Shown in pieces: positions 1-8,518 of a stretch of DNA of 64,000 nucleotides. Location: NCBI RefSeq assembly GCF_000717245.1, contig NZ_JNYQ01000004.1, positions 248,001-312,000 on the forward strand. The letters are read 5' to 3'. This stretch comes from Kitasatospora papulosa (GTDB lineage: Bacteria; Actinomycetota; Actinomycetes; Streptomycetales; Streptomycetaceae). The position numbers and the translations under genes were made by a program. Numbering within the stretch: the first letter of the stretch is position 1; each line of letters begins with the position of its first letter. The notes under the pieces were generated by a model. The model was not told the origin of the DNA and ran no database searches. It saw only the letters and a list, made by a program, of their open reading frames with translations.

Positions 1-42
1 CGGCGCCCGTGTGAGGGCGTCGGGAACCGGCGCAGTGGCTCG

Positions 43-267
43 CTACTTGCTGGCGGAGCCGGTGGCCTTGCCGAAGCGGGCCTCGAAGCGGGCCACGCGG
101 CCGCCGGTGTCGAGGATCTTCTGCTTGCCCGTGTAGAACGGGTGGCACTCGGAGCAGACGTCGGCACGGATGGCGCCGCCGTCGAGGGTGCTCCGGGTGG
201 TGAACGACGCACCACAGGTGCAGCTGACCTGCGTCTCGACGTACTGGGGGTGAATGTCGCGCTTCAA
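43..267 (-). CDS. rpmE: 50S ribosomal protein L31 (zinc-binding form)
   Basis: Large-subunit ribosomal protein of 74 residues, full length for the family. Four cysteines (C16, C18, C38, C41) form the CxC...CxxC zinc site of the zinc-containing type, which differs from the cysteine-free, zinc-starvation paralogue. The start is a TTG at 267, preceded on the minus strand by AGGAG at good spacing; no ATG fits better. The gene reads leftward out of the window, where prfA would be expected in streptomycetes (recalled, not seen). Confidence 0.97.
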   Translation of the reverse strand: MKRDIHPQYVETQVSCTCGASFTTRSTLDGGAIRADVCSECHPFYTGKQKILDTGGRVARFEARFGKATGSASK

Positions 268-444
268 GGTGTCTCCTAGATTCGGGAGGGTTCCGGGTCG
301 TTCGCGCGGATTGCGCGTCCGTGAACCGGGACCGACGTACCAGTCTGCCAGGACCGGCCGTATCTCCCAAAACGAGGACCCGGCCGTGTGTATTCCCGTG
401 GGGCCGGGGAGCGTTCGGCGACCGCGCGGTGACGGAACGTGCCG

Positions 445-1548
445 TTACCGTACGACCTTCCCCGCGTCTCCCTTGTCGCCCGCCGACTGCTCCGTGGCGG
501 ACGCCGGGACGGGCTTGTCCTGCTTCAGGGCCGCCCACACCTGACGGTCGGCCTTCTCCTGGGGCAGCACGCGGTTGGGGTCCTGCGGGTCGTACTCCAC
601 CGGCAGCGTGATCATGTCGACGTTCTTGGAACCGAGCCCCTTGAGCCCGTCGGCGAAGCCGGTGAGCTTCTTGACGGAGGCCAGTTCGGAGTCGGTGGTG
701 ACGGCCTTGGTCGCCGTGTCGGCCAGTCCGAACAGGGTCTTCGGATTCGAGAACACCCCGACGCTCCTGGCCTGGTCCATCAGGGCCTTCACGAAGGCCT
801 GCTGGAGCTGGATACGGCCCAGGTCGCTGCCGTCGCCGACGCTGTGGCGCGTGCGGACGAGGCCGAGCGACTGCTCCCCGCTCAGGGTGTGGGTGCCGGG
901 CTTCAGCGAGAGGTGGCTGTCGGGGTCGTCGATCGCCTGCGAGGTGGTGATGTCCACGCCGCCGAGCTCGTCGACGAGCTTCTTGAACCCGGTGAAGTCG
1001 ACCTCGACGTAGTGGTCCATGCGGATGCCCGACATGGACTCGACGGTCTTGACCGCGCAGGCGGGACCGCCGACCTGATAGGCCGAGTTGAACATCGTCT
1101 GGTGCGCGGCGCCGACCTCCTCACCGTTCGTGTCGCTCGTGCAGGCGGGGCGGTCGACGAGGGTGTCCCGCGGGACCGAGACGACGCTGGCGGAGGTGTG
1201 CCCCTCGTTGACGTGCACGATCATCGCGGTGTCCGCCCGCGCGGACCCCTCGTCGGCGCCGTACGCGGCGTTGGCGCCGGAGCGGGAGTCCGACCCCAGG
1301 ACCAGGATGTCCTCGGACCCGTCGTCCACGTCGGCGGGACGGCCGGTCCCCAGGGCGGCGTCGATGTCGACGCCCTTCAGGTTCCCGTTGAGCGTGTAGT
1401 AGGCGTAACCGAGCCCGGATCCCCCGACGACCACCAGGGCGGCGGCGCCCCACAGAGCGACCCTCTTCACGCGGCGGCCCCGCGACGGCTTCCTCCGGCG
1501 GCTGCCGGTGCCGCGTATTCGGCCGGCGCTCCTGCTCTGCTCGTTCAT
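445..1548 (-). CDS. LCP (LytR-CpsA-Psr) family cell-wall glycopolymer ligase
   Basis: Membrane-anchored enzyme of the LCP family, which moves undecaprenyl-linked glycopolymers such as teichoic acids onto peptidoglycan at the outer membrane face. The 367-residue product has an Arg/Lys-rich cytoplasmic tail, one membrane helix (about residues 29-51) and an extracellular LCP domain. The domain carries DILVLGSDSR, ARADTAMIV and SVPRDT, the Asp/Arg motifs that bind the pyrophosphate-lipid donor. I chose the ATG at 1548 (MNEQ) because GGAAGTGGGAG lies just upstream; the open frame runs about 100 codons further with compositionally poor sequence. The specific polymer cannot be told. Rho, the protease and rpmE flank it on the same strand. 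Confidence 0.9.
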   Translation of the reverse strand: MNEQSRSAGRIRGTGSRRRKPSRGRRVKRVALWGAAALVVVGGSGLGYAYYTLNGNLKGVDIDAALGTGRPADVDDGSEDILVLGSDSRSGANAAYGADEGSARADTAMIVHVNEGHTSASVVSVPRDTLVDRPACTSDTNGEEVGAAHQTMFNSAYQVGGPACAVKTVESMSGIRMDHYVEVDFTGFKKLVDELGGVDITTSQAIDDPDSHLSLKPGTHTLSGEQSLGLVRTRHSVGDGSDLGRIQLQQAFVKALMDQARSVGVFSNPKTLFGLADTATKAVTTDSELASVKKLTGFADGLKGLGSKNVDMITLPVEYDPQDPNRVLPQEKADRQVWAALKQDKPVPASATEQSAGDKGDAGKVVR

Positions 1549-1657
1549 GGGCTCCCACTTCCGCTTCTCGCTGTCACCCCCTGCGGTGGTGCACGGGCGC
1601 GGTCCGGCGTCACTCGGTGCGACGACCGGAGCATCCAGAAGCGTGGCACAACGGGCT

Positions 1658-1685
1658 GAGGCCCCCGCCGGACGGCGGGGGCCTC
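1658..1685 (-). terminator. Hairpin after the secreted protease gene
   Basis: A perfect 12-bp inverted repeat (GAGGCCCCCGCC / GGCGGGGGCCTC) with a GGAC loop, about 50 nt past the protease stop codon. There is no U-run, as is common for streptomycete terminators. It separates the protease transcript from the LCP gene downstream. Confidence 0.75.
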
Positions 1686-1732
1686 GACCCGAGCGTGTGA
1701 GCGGGCCGGGAACCCGGCGCTCACCTGGTGTT

Positions 1733-3562
1733 TCAGCCGAAAAGGTTGTAGCTGCTCCAGCCGGTACCGAACGCGACACGTGTGGCGAAGATCGCACCGG
1801 AGGACTTGCCGTTGCCGGGGTAGAGCCAGAGCTTCCCCGCGGTGTCACGCCCCAGCAGGTCGGCGTGGCCGTCGCTGTTCACGTCACCGGTGGTGACGAG
1901 CGTGTTGAGGCCGCCGTACGTACCGACCTTCACCCGGGGCTCGAACGGCGCGGTGGCGCTGCTGGTGCCCTTGTAGAGGTAGAGCGAGCCGTCGGTCCCA
2001 CGGGCGAGCACGTCGGGCTTGCCGTCGTTCGTGAAGTCACCGTGGCCGCGGACGGCGTTGTACTGCCCCCAGCCGCCCCCGATGAGGATGGGCGCCAGGA
2101 AACCACCGTCGCCCTTGCCGGGGTAGAGGTGCAGGTTGCCGGACGAGTTGACGGCGAGCATGTCGGGCCGTCCGTCGTTGGTGAGGTCGCCGGGCACCAG
2201 GATCTGCTTGTGCGCGTTCCATCCCTTCGCGACCAGCTTGCTGCTCCAGGACTGCGTCGAGGTGACCCAGTGGTCCCAGTAGACGTCGCCGGTGGTGATC
2301 CGGTAGAGCAGGTCCTGGTTGTCGTCCCGGTCCAGGTCCGCCTGAACCAGCAGGCTCATGCCCCCGGCGTTGCCCCAGTCGTACGTCCGGGTCAGCTTGG
2401 TCACCGACGAGTCCCACTCGTACAAGGTGCTGGACGAGGTCTGGCGGGCGAACAGGTCAGCGGTGTGGTCGTTGCTGAGGTTCGTGTCGTAGACCCTGGC
2501 CTTGACCGGTGCGGAGTAGGTGCTCATCTTCGCGTACACCGAGTAGGCGCCCTGCGCGGAGCAGTCCTCGGCACCCCAGGAGACGACGCCGACCAGCATC
2601 CCGTTGGCGACCAGCGGGCCTCCGGAGTCACCGTTGCAGGCGGTCGTCGTGTCCGCGTCGCTGCCGGTGGCCGGGGTTCCCGCGCAGACCATGTGTCCGA
2701 CGACGTAGTACGAACCCCACGCCGCGGAGCAGTCGGAGTTCGCGTTGATGTCGGCCTGGGCGACCTTGAGTGTCTGGGCGAGCCCTTCCTCGGTGGAGCT
2801 CGTGCGGCCCCAGCCGTACACCTTCGCGGCCGTACCCGGGGTGTAGACGGCGGTGTCGGTGTTCCGCATGATCGGGAGCGGTTTGACGTTCACGGGTGAC
2901 GTGAGCGTCAGGACCGCGACGTCGTTGTCGATCGTGACGGAGTCGTACGCGGGGTGGTTCCACTGACGGTACGCGCCCCGCAGCTGACCGCCGTGGAAGT
3001 CGTAGACGTGGTAACCGTCGGCGTCGATCTGACCGGTGTCCGTGGGCAGTTGGTCCGTTCCCACGATGACCGTGCTGTCGAGGTACCACTTGAGTCCCTT
3101 GACGCAGTGCGCGGCGGTGACGACCTTCGTCGGTGCGACGACGGATCCGCCGCAGAAGTACCCGACGTCGTCGGAGGTGTCCGCGGTGTCCTTGTCGTCG
3201 AAGAAGTGGAGCTGTGCCATCCACGGAGCTGCCGAGATCGTGGTCTCGGATCCGCCGATTATCTTCGGGTCGGGCTTCTTCGCGGCACCGGTGGAGTCGG
3301 CGGTGAGCGCCGAAGGCGCCAGCGAGCTCTTCGCCTTCTGATCCGCCTGCATCGACCGGGACGCGCGGGTGCGCAGTTCGGTCTGCGACGGAGTGGCCTC
3401 CCGGTCCGCGGACCGGGTGAGGTGCGGCTTGCCACCGGGTTCGGCAGCCTGCGCGCCGGCGGCGGTGAGACCGGCCCCCAGCATTCCCACCACCAGCGCC
3501 ATCGCCGGCAGCGCCACACCTACGGAACGTCTGGACCGGCCACCTCGGGTGCGTATCTGCAC
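1733..3562 (-). CDS. Secreted S1 (chymotrypsin-fold) serine protease with FG-GAP/VCBS repeats
   Basis: Exported protease of 609 residues. The signal peptide runs to about residue 39 (AGAQA|A). A propeptide follows to K100, then the mature amino terminus IIGG (101-104). The catalytic triad is visible: H152 in TAAHC, D214 in DNDVAVL and S313 in GDSGGP. The residue six before the catalytic Ser, the S1-pocket position that is Asp in trypsin, is Thr here, so a trypsin-like preference for Lys/Arg is doubtful. Residues from about 360 hold four or five FG-GAP/VCBS-type repeats (D-x-[DN]-x-D/N-G-x-x-D cores), which fold as a calcium-binding propeller. The GTG at 3562 has AGGGGG at good spacing and begins an Arg-rich signal peptide. 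Confidence 0.88.
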   Translation of the reverse strand: MQIRTRGGRSRRSVGVALPAMALVVGMLGAGLTAAGAQAAEPGGKPHLTRSADREATPSQTELRTRASRSMQADQKAKSSLAPSALTADSTGAAKKPDPKIIGGSETTISAAPWMAQLHFFDDKDTADTSDDVGYFCGGSVVAPTKVVTAAHCVKGLKWYLDSTVIVGTDQLPTDTGQIDADGYHVYDFHGGQLRGAYRQWNHPAYDSVTIDNDVAVLTLTSPVNVKPLPIMRNTDTAVYTPGTAAKVYGWGRTSSTEEGLAQTLKVAQADINANSDCSAAWGSYYVVGHMVCAGTPATGSDADTTTACNGDSGGPLVANGMLVGVVSWGAEDCSAQGAYSVYAKMSTYSAPVKARVYDTNLSNDHTADLFARQTSSSTLYEWDSSVTKLTRTYDWGNAGGMSLLVQADLDRDDNQDLLYRITTGDVYWDHWVTSTQSWSSKLVAKGWNAHKQILVPGDLTNDGRPDMLAVNSSGNLHLYPGKGDGGFLAPILIGGGWGQYNAVRGHGDFTNDGKPDVLARGTDGSLYLYKGTSSATAPFEPRVKVGTYGGLNTLVTTGDVNSDGHADLLGRDTAGKLWLYPGNGKSSGAIFATRVAFGTGWSSYNLFG

Positions 3563-3752
3563 TCGAAAACCCCCTGCGTGTGTACGGCAGGGCACAGCCC
3601 CGCCGTGAGTGAGATGTGATGCGCGGTGGGGTACGAGGATCTGCGGGCAGCGCGGTACGAGGCCCCCTGGTGACCGGCGCTGCGGCGGACACCCCACCGT
3701 GACCGGCACATGTTACTCAGGTGGCTGCACAACCCACCAGGGGCTGAACACA

Positions 3753-3788
3753 ACAGATGCCCCGTCACGAAGGTGACGGGGCATCTGT
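3753..3788 (-). terminator. Hairpin after rho
   Basis: A perfect 16-bp stem (arms 3753-3768 and 3773-3788) with a GAAG tetraloop, 25 nt beyond the rho stop codon. It ends the rho transcript without an obvious U-run. Confidence 0.8.
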
Positions 3789-3813
3789 CCTGATCCGTTC
3801 CAGGAGGAAGGCG

Positions 3814-5859
3814 TCAGTCGTTCCCGCCGCCGTTGCCCGGCGTCGTCTTCTGGATCTGCAGCAGGAACTCCGCGTTGGACTGCGTCTTCTTCATGCGGTC
3901 CAGGAGGAGCTCGATGGCCTGTTGCTGGTCGAGCGCGTGGAGCACTCGGCGCAGCTTCCAGACCACGGCCAGCTCGTCGGTGCCGAGCAGGATCTCTTCC
4001 TTACGGGTGCTGGACGCGTCGACGTCCACCGCCGGGAAGATGCGCTTGTCCGAGAGCTTCCGGTCGAGCTTGAGCTCCATGTTGCCGGTGCCCTTGAACT
4101 CCTCGAAGATCACCTCGTCCATGCGCGAGCCGGTCTCGACGAGCGCGGTGGCCAGGATGGTCAGCGAGCCGCCGTCCTCGATGTTGCGCGCGGCACCGAA
4201 GAAGCGCTTCGGCGGGTAGAGCGCGGTCGAGTCGACACCACCGGACAGGATGCGGCCGGAGGCCGGCGCCGCCAGGTTGTAGGCACGGCCCAGACGGGTG
4301 ATCGAGTCCAGCAGGACCACCACGTCGTGACCGAGCTCCACGAGGCGCTTCGCCCGCTCGATGGCGAGCTCCGCGACCGTGGTGTGGTCCTCGGCGGGAC
4401 GGTCGAAGGTCGAGGAGATGACCTCGCCCTTCACCGACCGCTGCATGTCGGTGACCTCTTCCGGACGCTCGTCGACCAGGACGACCATCAGGTGGCACTC
4501 GGGGCTGTTGACCGTGATCGCGTTGGCGATGGCCTGCAGGATCATGGTCTTACCGGTCTTCGGCGGGGCCACGATCAGGCCTCGCTGGCCCTTGCCGATC
4601 GGTGCGACCAGGTCGATGATCCGGGTGGTCAGGACGTTGGAGTCGGTCTCCAGACGGAGCCGGTCCTGCGGGTACAGCGGGGTCAGCTTCTGGAACTCGG
4701 GCCGGCCGCGGCCGGACTCCGGCGCCATGCCGTTGACCGAGTCGAGGCGGACCAGCGCGTTGAACTTCTCGCGGCGCTCGCCGTCCTTGGGCTGGCGCAC
4801 GGCACCCGTGACGTGGTCGCCCTTGCGCAGACCGTTCTTGCGGACCTGGGCGAGCGAGACGTACACGTCGTTCGGGCCCGGCAGGTAGCCGGAGGTCCGG
4901 ATGAACGCGTAGTTGTCGAGGATGTCGAGGATGCCCGCGACGGGGATCAGGACGTCGTCGTCGGCCACCTGGACGTCGGTCGCGAAGTCGTCACGGCCCC
5001 GACGGCCACGGCGGTCGCGGTAGCGGCCGCGACGGCCACGCCTGCCGCCCTCGTCGTCGAAACCGTCGTCCTGCTGGCCGCCGCCGCCCTGCTGGCCCTG
5101 GTTCTGGCCGCCGCCCTGCTGGCCCTGACGGCGTCCGCCGCCCTGCTGGCCCTGGTCGTCGCCCTTGCCCCGGCGGTCGCGCTGGCGGTCCCGGCGGTCG
5201 CCGCGGTCACCACGGTCCTGGCGGTCACCGCGGCGGCCGTCCTGACGGTCGCCCCGACGGCCCTCGGCGTTGTCCGTGGCGGACTCGGCCTTCGTGTCGG
5301 TCTTCGCCTCGCCGCGCTCGTCCGCGCGGTCCTGGCGGCCTTCGCCCTTGGGCTCGGACTTCGGCTCGGACGCGGCCTCCGCCTTGGTGTCCGGGCTGCC
5401 CGCCTGCGCGGTCGCCCGACGACGGCGGCGCTCGCCGGTCGGCTGGTCGTCACTGGCCGGCTGGCCCGGGATGTCGATCTGCTGCTGCGCGGCGGCCTTG
5501 TCGGCGGCGGGCGCGGCAGCGGCTTCGTCACCGGTGCGCGACTTGGACGTGGCACGCCGCTTGGGCTTGCTCGCGGCGTCCGTACCGGTGGACGCGGCGG
5601 CCTTGGGGGCGGGCGCGGAGGAGCCTCCGGCCTGCGCCTCCTTGATGACCTCGATCAGCTGGCTCTTGCGCATCCGCGCAGTCCCCCTGATGCCGAGGCC
5701 GGACGCGACCTGCTGCAGCTCGGCCAGGACCATGCCCTCGAGGCCGGTGCCGGAGCGGCGGCGCCGTGCGGTGGTGCCAGAGGCAGCACCTTCGGCGGGC
5801 ACGGAGCTGTCGACGTTCTTGTCGGCAGTCACGCCCATCAGATCGGTGGTGTCGCTCAC
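3814..5859 (-). CDS. rho: Transcription termination factor Rho
   Basis: Hexameric RNA-dependent ATPase/translocase that ends transcription. Of 681 residues, about 39-75 form the Rho N domain. A long low-complexity insert follows (about 76-300), Ala/Lys-rich and then a run of RGDRQDR- and GGGQ-type repeats. The cold-shock-like primary RNA-binding domain (VAGILDILDNYAFIRT) comes next, then the RecA-like motor with Walker A PPKTGKT, Walker B VVVLLDSITR and the GGVDSTALY region. The length exceeds E. coli Rho (about 420 aa) because of the insert, which is normal for actinobacteria. The start is the GTG at 5859 (VSDTTDLMG) behind GGGAAGGA. It lies downstream of thrB with a long leader. Confidence 0.97.
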   Translation of the reverse strand: MSDTTDLMGVTADKNVDSSVPAEGAASGTTARRRRSGTGLEGMVLAELQQVASGLGIRGTARMRKSQLIEVIKEAQAGGSSAPAPKAAASTGTDAASKPKRRATSKSRTGDEAAAAPAADKAAAQQQIDIPGQPASDDQPTGERRRRRATAQAGSPDTKAEAASEPKSEPKGEGRQDRADERGEAKTDTKAESATDNAEGRRGDRQDGRRGDRQDRGDRGDRRDRQRDRRGKGDDQGQQGGGRRQGQQGGGQNQGQQGGGGQQDDGFDDEGGRRGRRGRYRDRRGRRGRDDFATDVQVADDDVLIPVAGILDILDNYAFIRTSGYLPGPNDVYVSLAQVRKNGLRKGDHVTGAVRQPKDGERREKFNALVRLDSVNGMAPESGRGRPEFQKLTPLYPQDRLRLETDSNVLTTRIIDLVAPIGKGQRGLIVAPPKTGKTMILQAIANAITVNSPECHLMVVLVDERPEEVTDMQRSVKGEVISSTFDRPAEDHTTVAELAIERAKRLVELGHDVVVLLDSITRLGRAYNLAAPASGRILSGGVDSTALYPPKRFFGAARNIEDGGSLTILATALVETGSRMDEVIFEEFKGTGNMELKLDRKLSDKRIFPAVDVDASSTRKEEILLGTDELAVVWKLRRVLHALDQQQAIELLLDRMKKTQSNAEFLLQIQKTTPGNGGGND

Positions 5860-6247
5860 GAAGGGTCCTTCCCTGGAGCGGACGTCGGCCTTCTGGCTCG
5901 GCGACCGGTTGTGCTGTCCGACTGCGGTCTGTTGATCGTGTCGATCGCGGACCTTGCCGGGGCGATGGTCCGCCGGGTACGGCGGAGAGACGAAAGTGCG
6001 GGGTTCCGGCGCGAGATCCCCCTGCTCGGCCCACTCCTGGACGAGCAAGAGGGTGTCGTGCCGGTTCCGGAGCGTGCTCGAAAGCTCAGGCAGGCTGCTC
6101 AGGCAGTCGGGGAGGCTCCCGGAAGAGTGGTGGTCCCGGAAGGGGACACGAAGCAACGCGCCACGAAGACGTCGATTGCTGACTTGAGATTAACACTACC
6201 GGCTCCAACAAACATTCCCCCTCTCATGCACCGGCAATCACCTGGGA
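5860..6247 (-). promoter_or_regulatory. Long rho leader / thrB-rho intergenic region
   Basis: These 388 nt between the thrB stop and the rho start hold no credible gene on either strand. They must contain the rho ribosome-binding site and probably its own promoter: the only AT-richer patch is near 6175-6215, about 330 nt from the start. Long rho leaders are associated with autoregulated premature termination in other bacteria; that this one works so is inference. No compelling -35/-10 pair was found. Confidence 0.45.
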
Positions 6248-7165
6248 TCACGCGGCGAGCGGCAACACGCTCGCCCCGCCGGCGTCGAGAGCGAGCCTGT
6301 TCGCGGCCCATCCCTCTCCCGCCAGCCCGGCGACCTTGTCGGCCGACCCTTCCTCCGTCAGCGCGAGCACCGTGGGCCCCGCTCCGGAGATGACAGCAGG
6401 CACGCCGTCGGCGCGCAGCCGGTTCACCAGCTCGACGCTCTGCGGCATCGCGGGCCCCCGGTACTCCTGGTGGATCCGGTCCTCGGTGGCGGCCAGCAGC
6501 AGCTCGGGGCGCCTGGTCAGGGCCTCGACGAGCAGGGCGGCCCGACCGGCGTTGGCCGCGGCGTCCACATGGGGGACGGTGCGCGGCAGCAGGCCGCGGG
6601 CCGTCTCGGTGAGCACCGGGGTGGCCGGGACGAAGACCACCGGAACGACGGAGCCCGCGGGGTCCATCCGGATGGCCCTGGCGGCCCCTCCGTCCGTCCA
6701 GGCGAGGGTGAAGCCGCCGAGGAGACAGGCGGCGACGTTGTCGGGGTGCCCCTCGATCTCGGTCGCCAGCTCCAGCAGCGCGGCGTCGTCGAGGCGGGCC
6801 TCGCCGCCCGTGGTCACGGCGCGCGCGGCGACGATGCCGGCGCAGATGGCGGCGGACGAGGAGCCGAGGCCGCGGCCGTGCGGGATGCGGTTGGCGCAGA
6901 CGATCTCGAGGCCGTGGGGCTGTCCGCCGAGCAGGTCGAAGGCCGTGCGCAGGGAACGTACGAGCAGGTGGTTCTCGTCGCGGGGCAGCGTCTCGGCGCC
7001 CTCACCCGCGATGTCGATGTGCAGCCCGGAGTCGGCGACCCGGACGACGACGTCGTCGTAGAGCCCCAGCGAGAGGCCGAGGGCGTCGAAACCCGGGCCG
7101 AGATTGGCGCTGGTTGCGGGGACGCGCACCCGGACGGCGGCGGCTCGGAACGCGGGACCGGCCAT
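6248..7165 (-). CDS. thrB: Homoserine kinase
   Basis: GHMP-family kinase that phosphorylates L-homoserine with ATP in threonine synthesis. The product is 305 residues, normal for the family. The substrate motif PATSANLGPGFDALG lies near the N-terminus, the ATP loop PHGRGLGSSSAAI follows, and ISGAGPTVLAL is the C-terminal GHMP motif. The start is the ATG at 7165 (MAGPAF); AGGAAGAG lies somewhat far upstream. It is last in the lysA-hom-thrC-thrB block but separated from thrC by 276 nt, so it may also have its own promoter. I see no gene in that gap, only a short CGGACGCGG triplication near 7287-7310. Confidence 0.96.
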   Translation of the reverse strand: MAGPAFRAAAVRVRVPATSANLGPGFDALGLSLGLYDDVVVRVADSGLHIDIAGEGAETLPRDENHLLVRSLRTAFDLLGGQPHGLEIVCANRIPHGRGLGSSSAAICAGIVAARAVTTGGEARLDDAALLELATEIEGHPDNVAACLLGGFTLAWTDGGAARAIRMDPAGSVVPVVFVPATPVLTETARGLLPRTVPHVDAAANAGRAALLVEALTRRPELLLAATEDRIHQEYRGPAMPQSVELVNRLRADGVPAVISGAGPTVLALTEEGSADKVAGLAGEGWAANRLALDAGGASVLPLAA

Positions 7166-7441
7166 CGGTTGGACGACTCTTCCTGTACGGCGGCGGGGAT
7201 TGGTGGTGCGGGGTACTTCGACGTGCGTGGGGTGTCGTTGCGCGGGAACGGGGAGTGCCCGGCAGTCACGACGGCTGCGGCGCCGCGGCGGACGCGGCGG
7301 ACGCGGCGGAGCGGGCTGGGTACAGCTTATCGAAGGAAGGTTCTGTGGCGACACAGGGCGCACGGGAGGCGCACGATGCGTGTCGCACACCTCCCATGCG
7401 CTCTTCACCCGGGAGGGCGGTTGAGCTGCGGCGCGGGCCGG

Positions 7442-8512
7442 CTACGCGAGGCCCAGCCTCTCGGCCGCCGCCGCCGCGTCGACCGGGACGGTGACGGGCT
7501 GCGGGGCACCCGCGACGGCCCAGTCGGGGTCCTTCAGGCCGTTGCCCGTGACGGTGCAGACGATCTTCTGCCCGGGGTCGACCTTGCCCTCGTCGGCGGC
7601 CTTGAGCAGACCTGCCACGGACGCCGCCGAGGCGGGCTCGACGAAGACGCCCTCCTGGGAGGCCAACAGGCGGTAGGCAGAGAGGATCTGACGGTCCGTC
7701 ACCTCGTCGATGAAACCGCCGGACTCGTCCCGCGCGTCCAGCGCGAACTGCCAGGACGCCGGGTTGCCGATGCGGATCGCGGTGGCGATGGTCGCCGGGT
7801 CCTTGACGATCTCGCCGCGGACGATCGGCGCGGACCCGGAGGCCTGGAAGCCCCACATGCGGGGGGTGTGCGTGGAGATCGAGTCCCCCGCGTACTCCGT
7901 GTAGCCCTTCCAGTAGGCCGTGATGTTGCCGGCGTTGCCCACGGGCAGGACGTGGATGTCGGGGGCGTCGCCGAGCGCGTCGACGATCTCGAACGCGGCG
8001 GTCTTCTGCCCCTCGATGCGGACCGGGTTGACCGAATTGACCAGCGCCACCGGGTAGTTGTCCGAGAGGCTGCGGGCCAGGGTCAGGCAGTCGTCGAAGT
8101 TGCCGTCGACCTGGAGGATCTTCGCGCCGTGGACGAGCGCCTGCCCCATCTTGCCGAGCGCGATCTTGCCGCGCGGCACGAGGACGGCGCAGACCATGCC
8201 CGCGCGCACGGCGTACGCGGCGGCGGAGGCGGAGGTGTTCCCGGTGGAGGCGCAGATGACGGCCTGCGCGCCCTCCTCCTTCGCCCGGGTGATCGCCATG
8301 GTCATGCCGCGGTCCTTGAACGAACCCGTCGGGTTGGCGCCCTCGACCTTGAGGTGCACCTCGCAGCCCGTGCGCTCGGAGAGAACCTGCGCCGGGACGA
8401 GCGGCGTACCGCCCTCACGGAGTGTGACGACCGGCGTCGTGCTCGTGACCGGAAGACGGTCCCGGTACTCCTCGATGATGCCGCGCCACTGGTGGGTGCC
8501 CTTGCTGGTCAT
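7442..8512 (-). CDS. thrC: Threonine synthase
   Basis: PLP-dependent lyase that converts O-phospho-L-homoserine to threonine. At 356 residues it belongs to the short actinobacterial class. The PLP lysine sits in GSFKDRG; the phosphate-binding loop and the Ser/Thr region CASTGNTSASAAAYA follow. The ATG at 8512 is preceded by AAGGA, and this Shine-Dalgarno overlaps the hom stop codon (6-nt gap). hom and thrC are therefore translationally close and surely co-transcribed. Confidence 0.97.
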   Translation of the reverse strand: MTSKGTHQWRGIIEEYRDRLPVTSTTPVVTLREGGTPLVPAQVLSERTGCEVHLKVEGANPTGSFKDRGMTMAITRAKEEGAQAVICASTGNTSASAAAYAVRAGMVCAVLVPRGKIALGKMGQALVHGAKILQVDGNFDDCLTLARSLSDNYPVALVNSVNPVRIEGQKTAAFEIVDALGDAPDIHVLPVGNAGNITAYWKGYTEYAGDSISTHTPRMWGFQASGSAPIVRGEIVKDPATIATAIRIGNPASWQFALDARDESGGFIDEVTDRQILSAYRLLASQEGVFVEPASAASVAGLLKAADEGKVDPGQKIVCTVTGNGLKDPDWAVAGAPQPVTVPVDAAAAAERLGLA

Positions 8513-8518
8513 GGGTCC

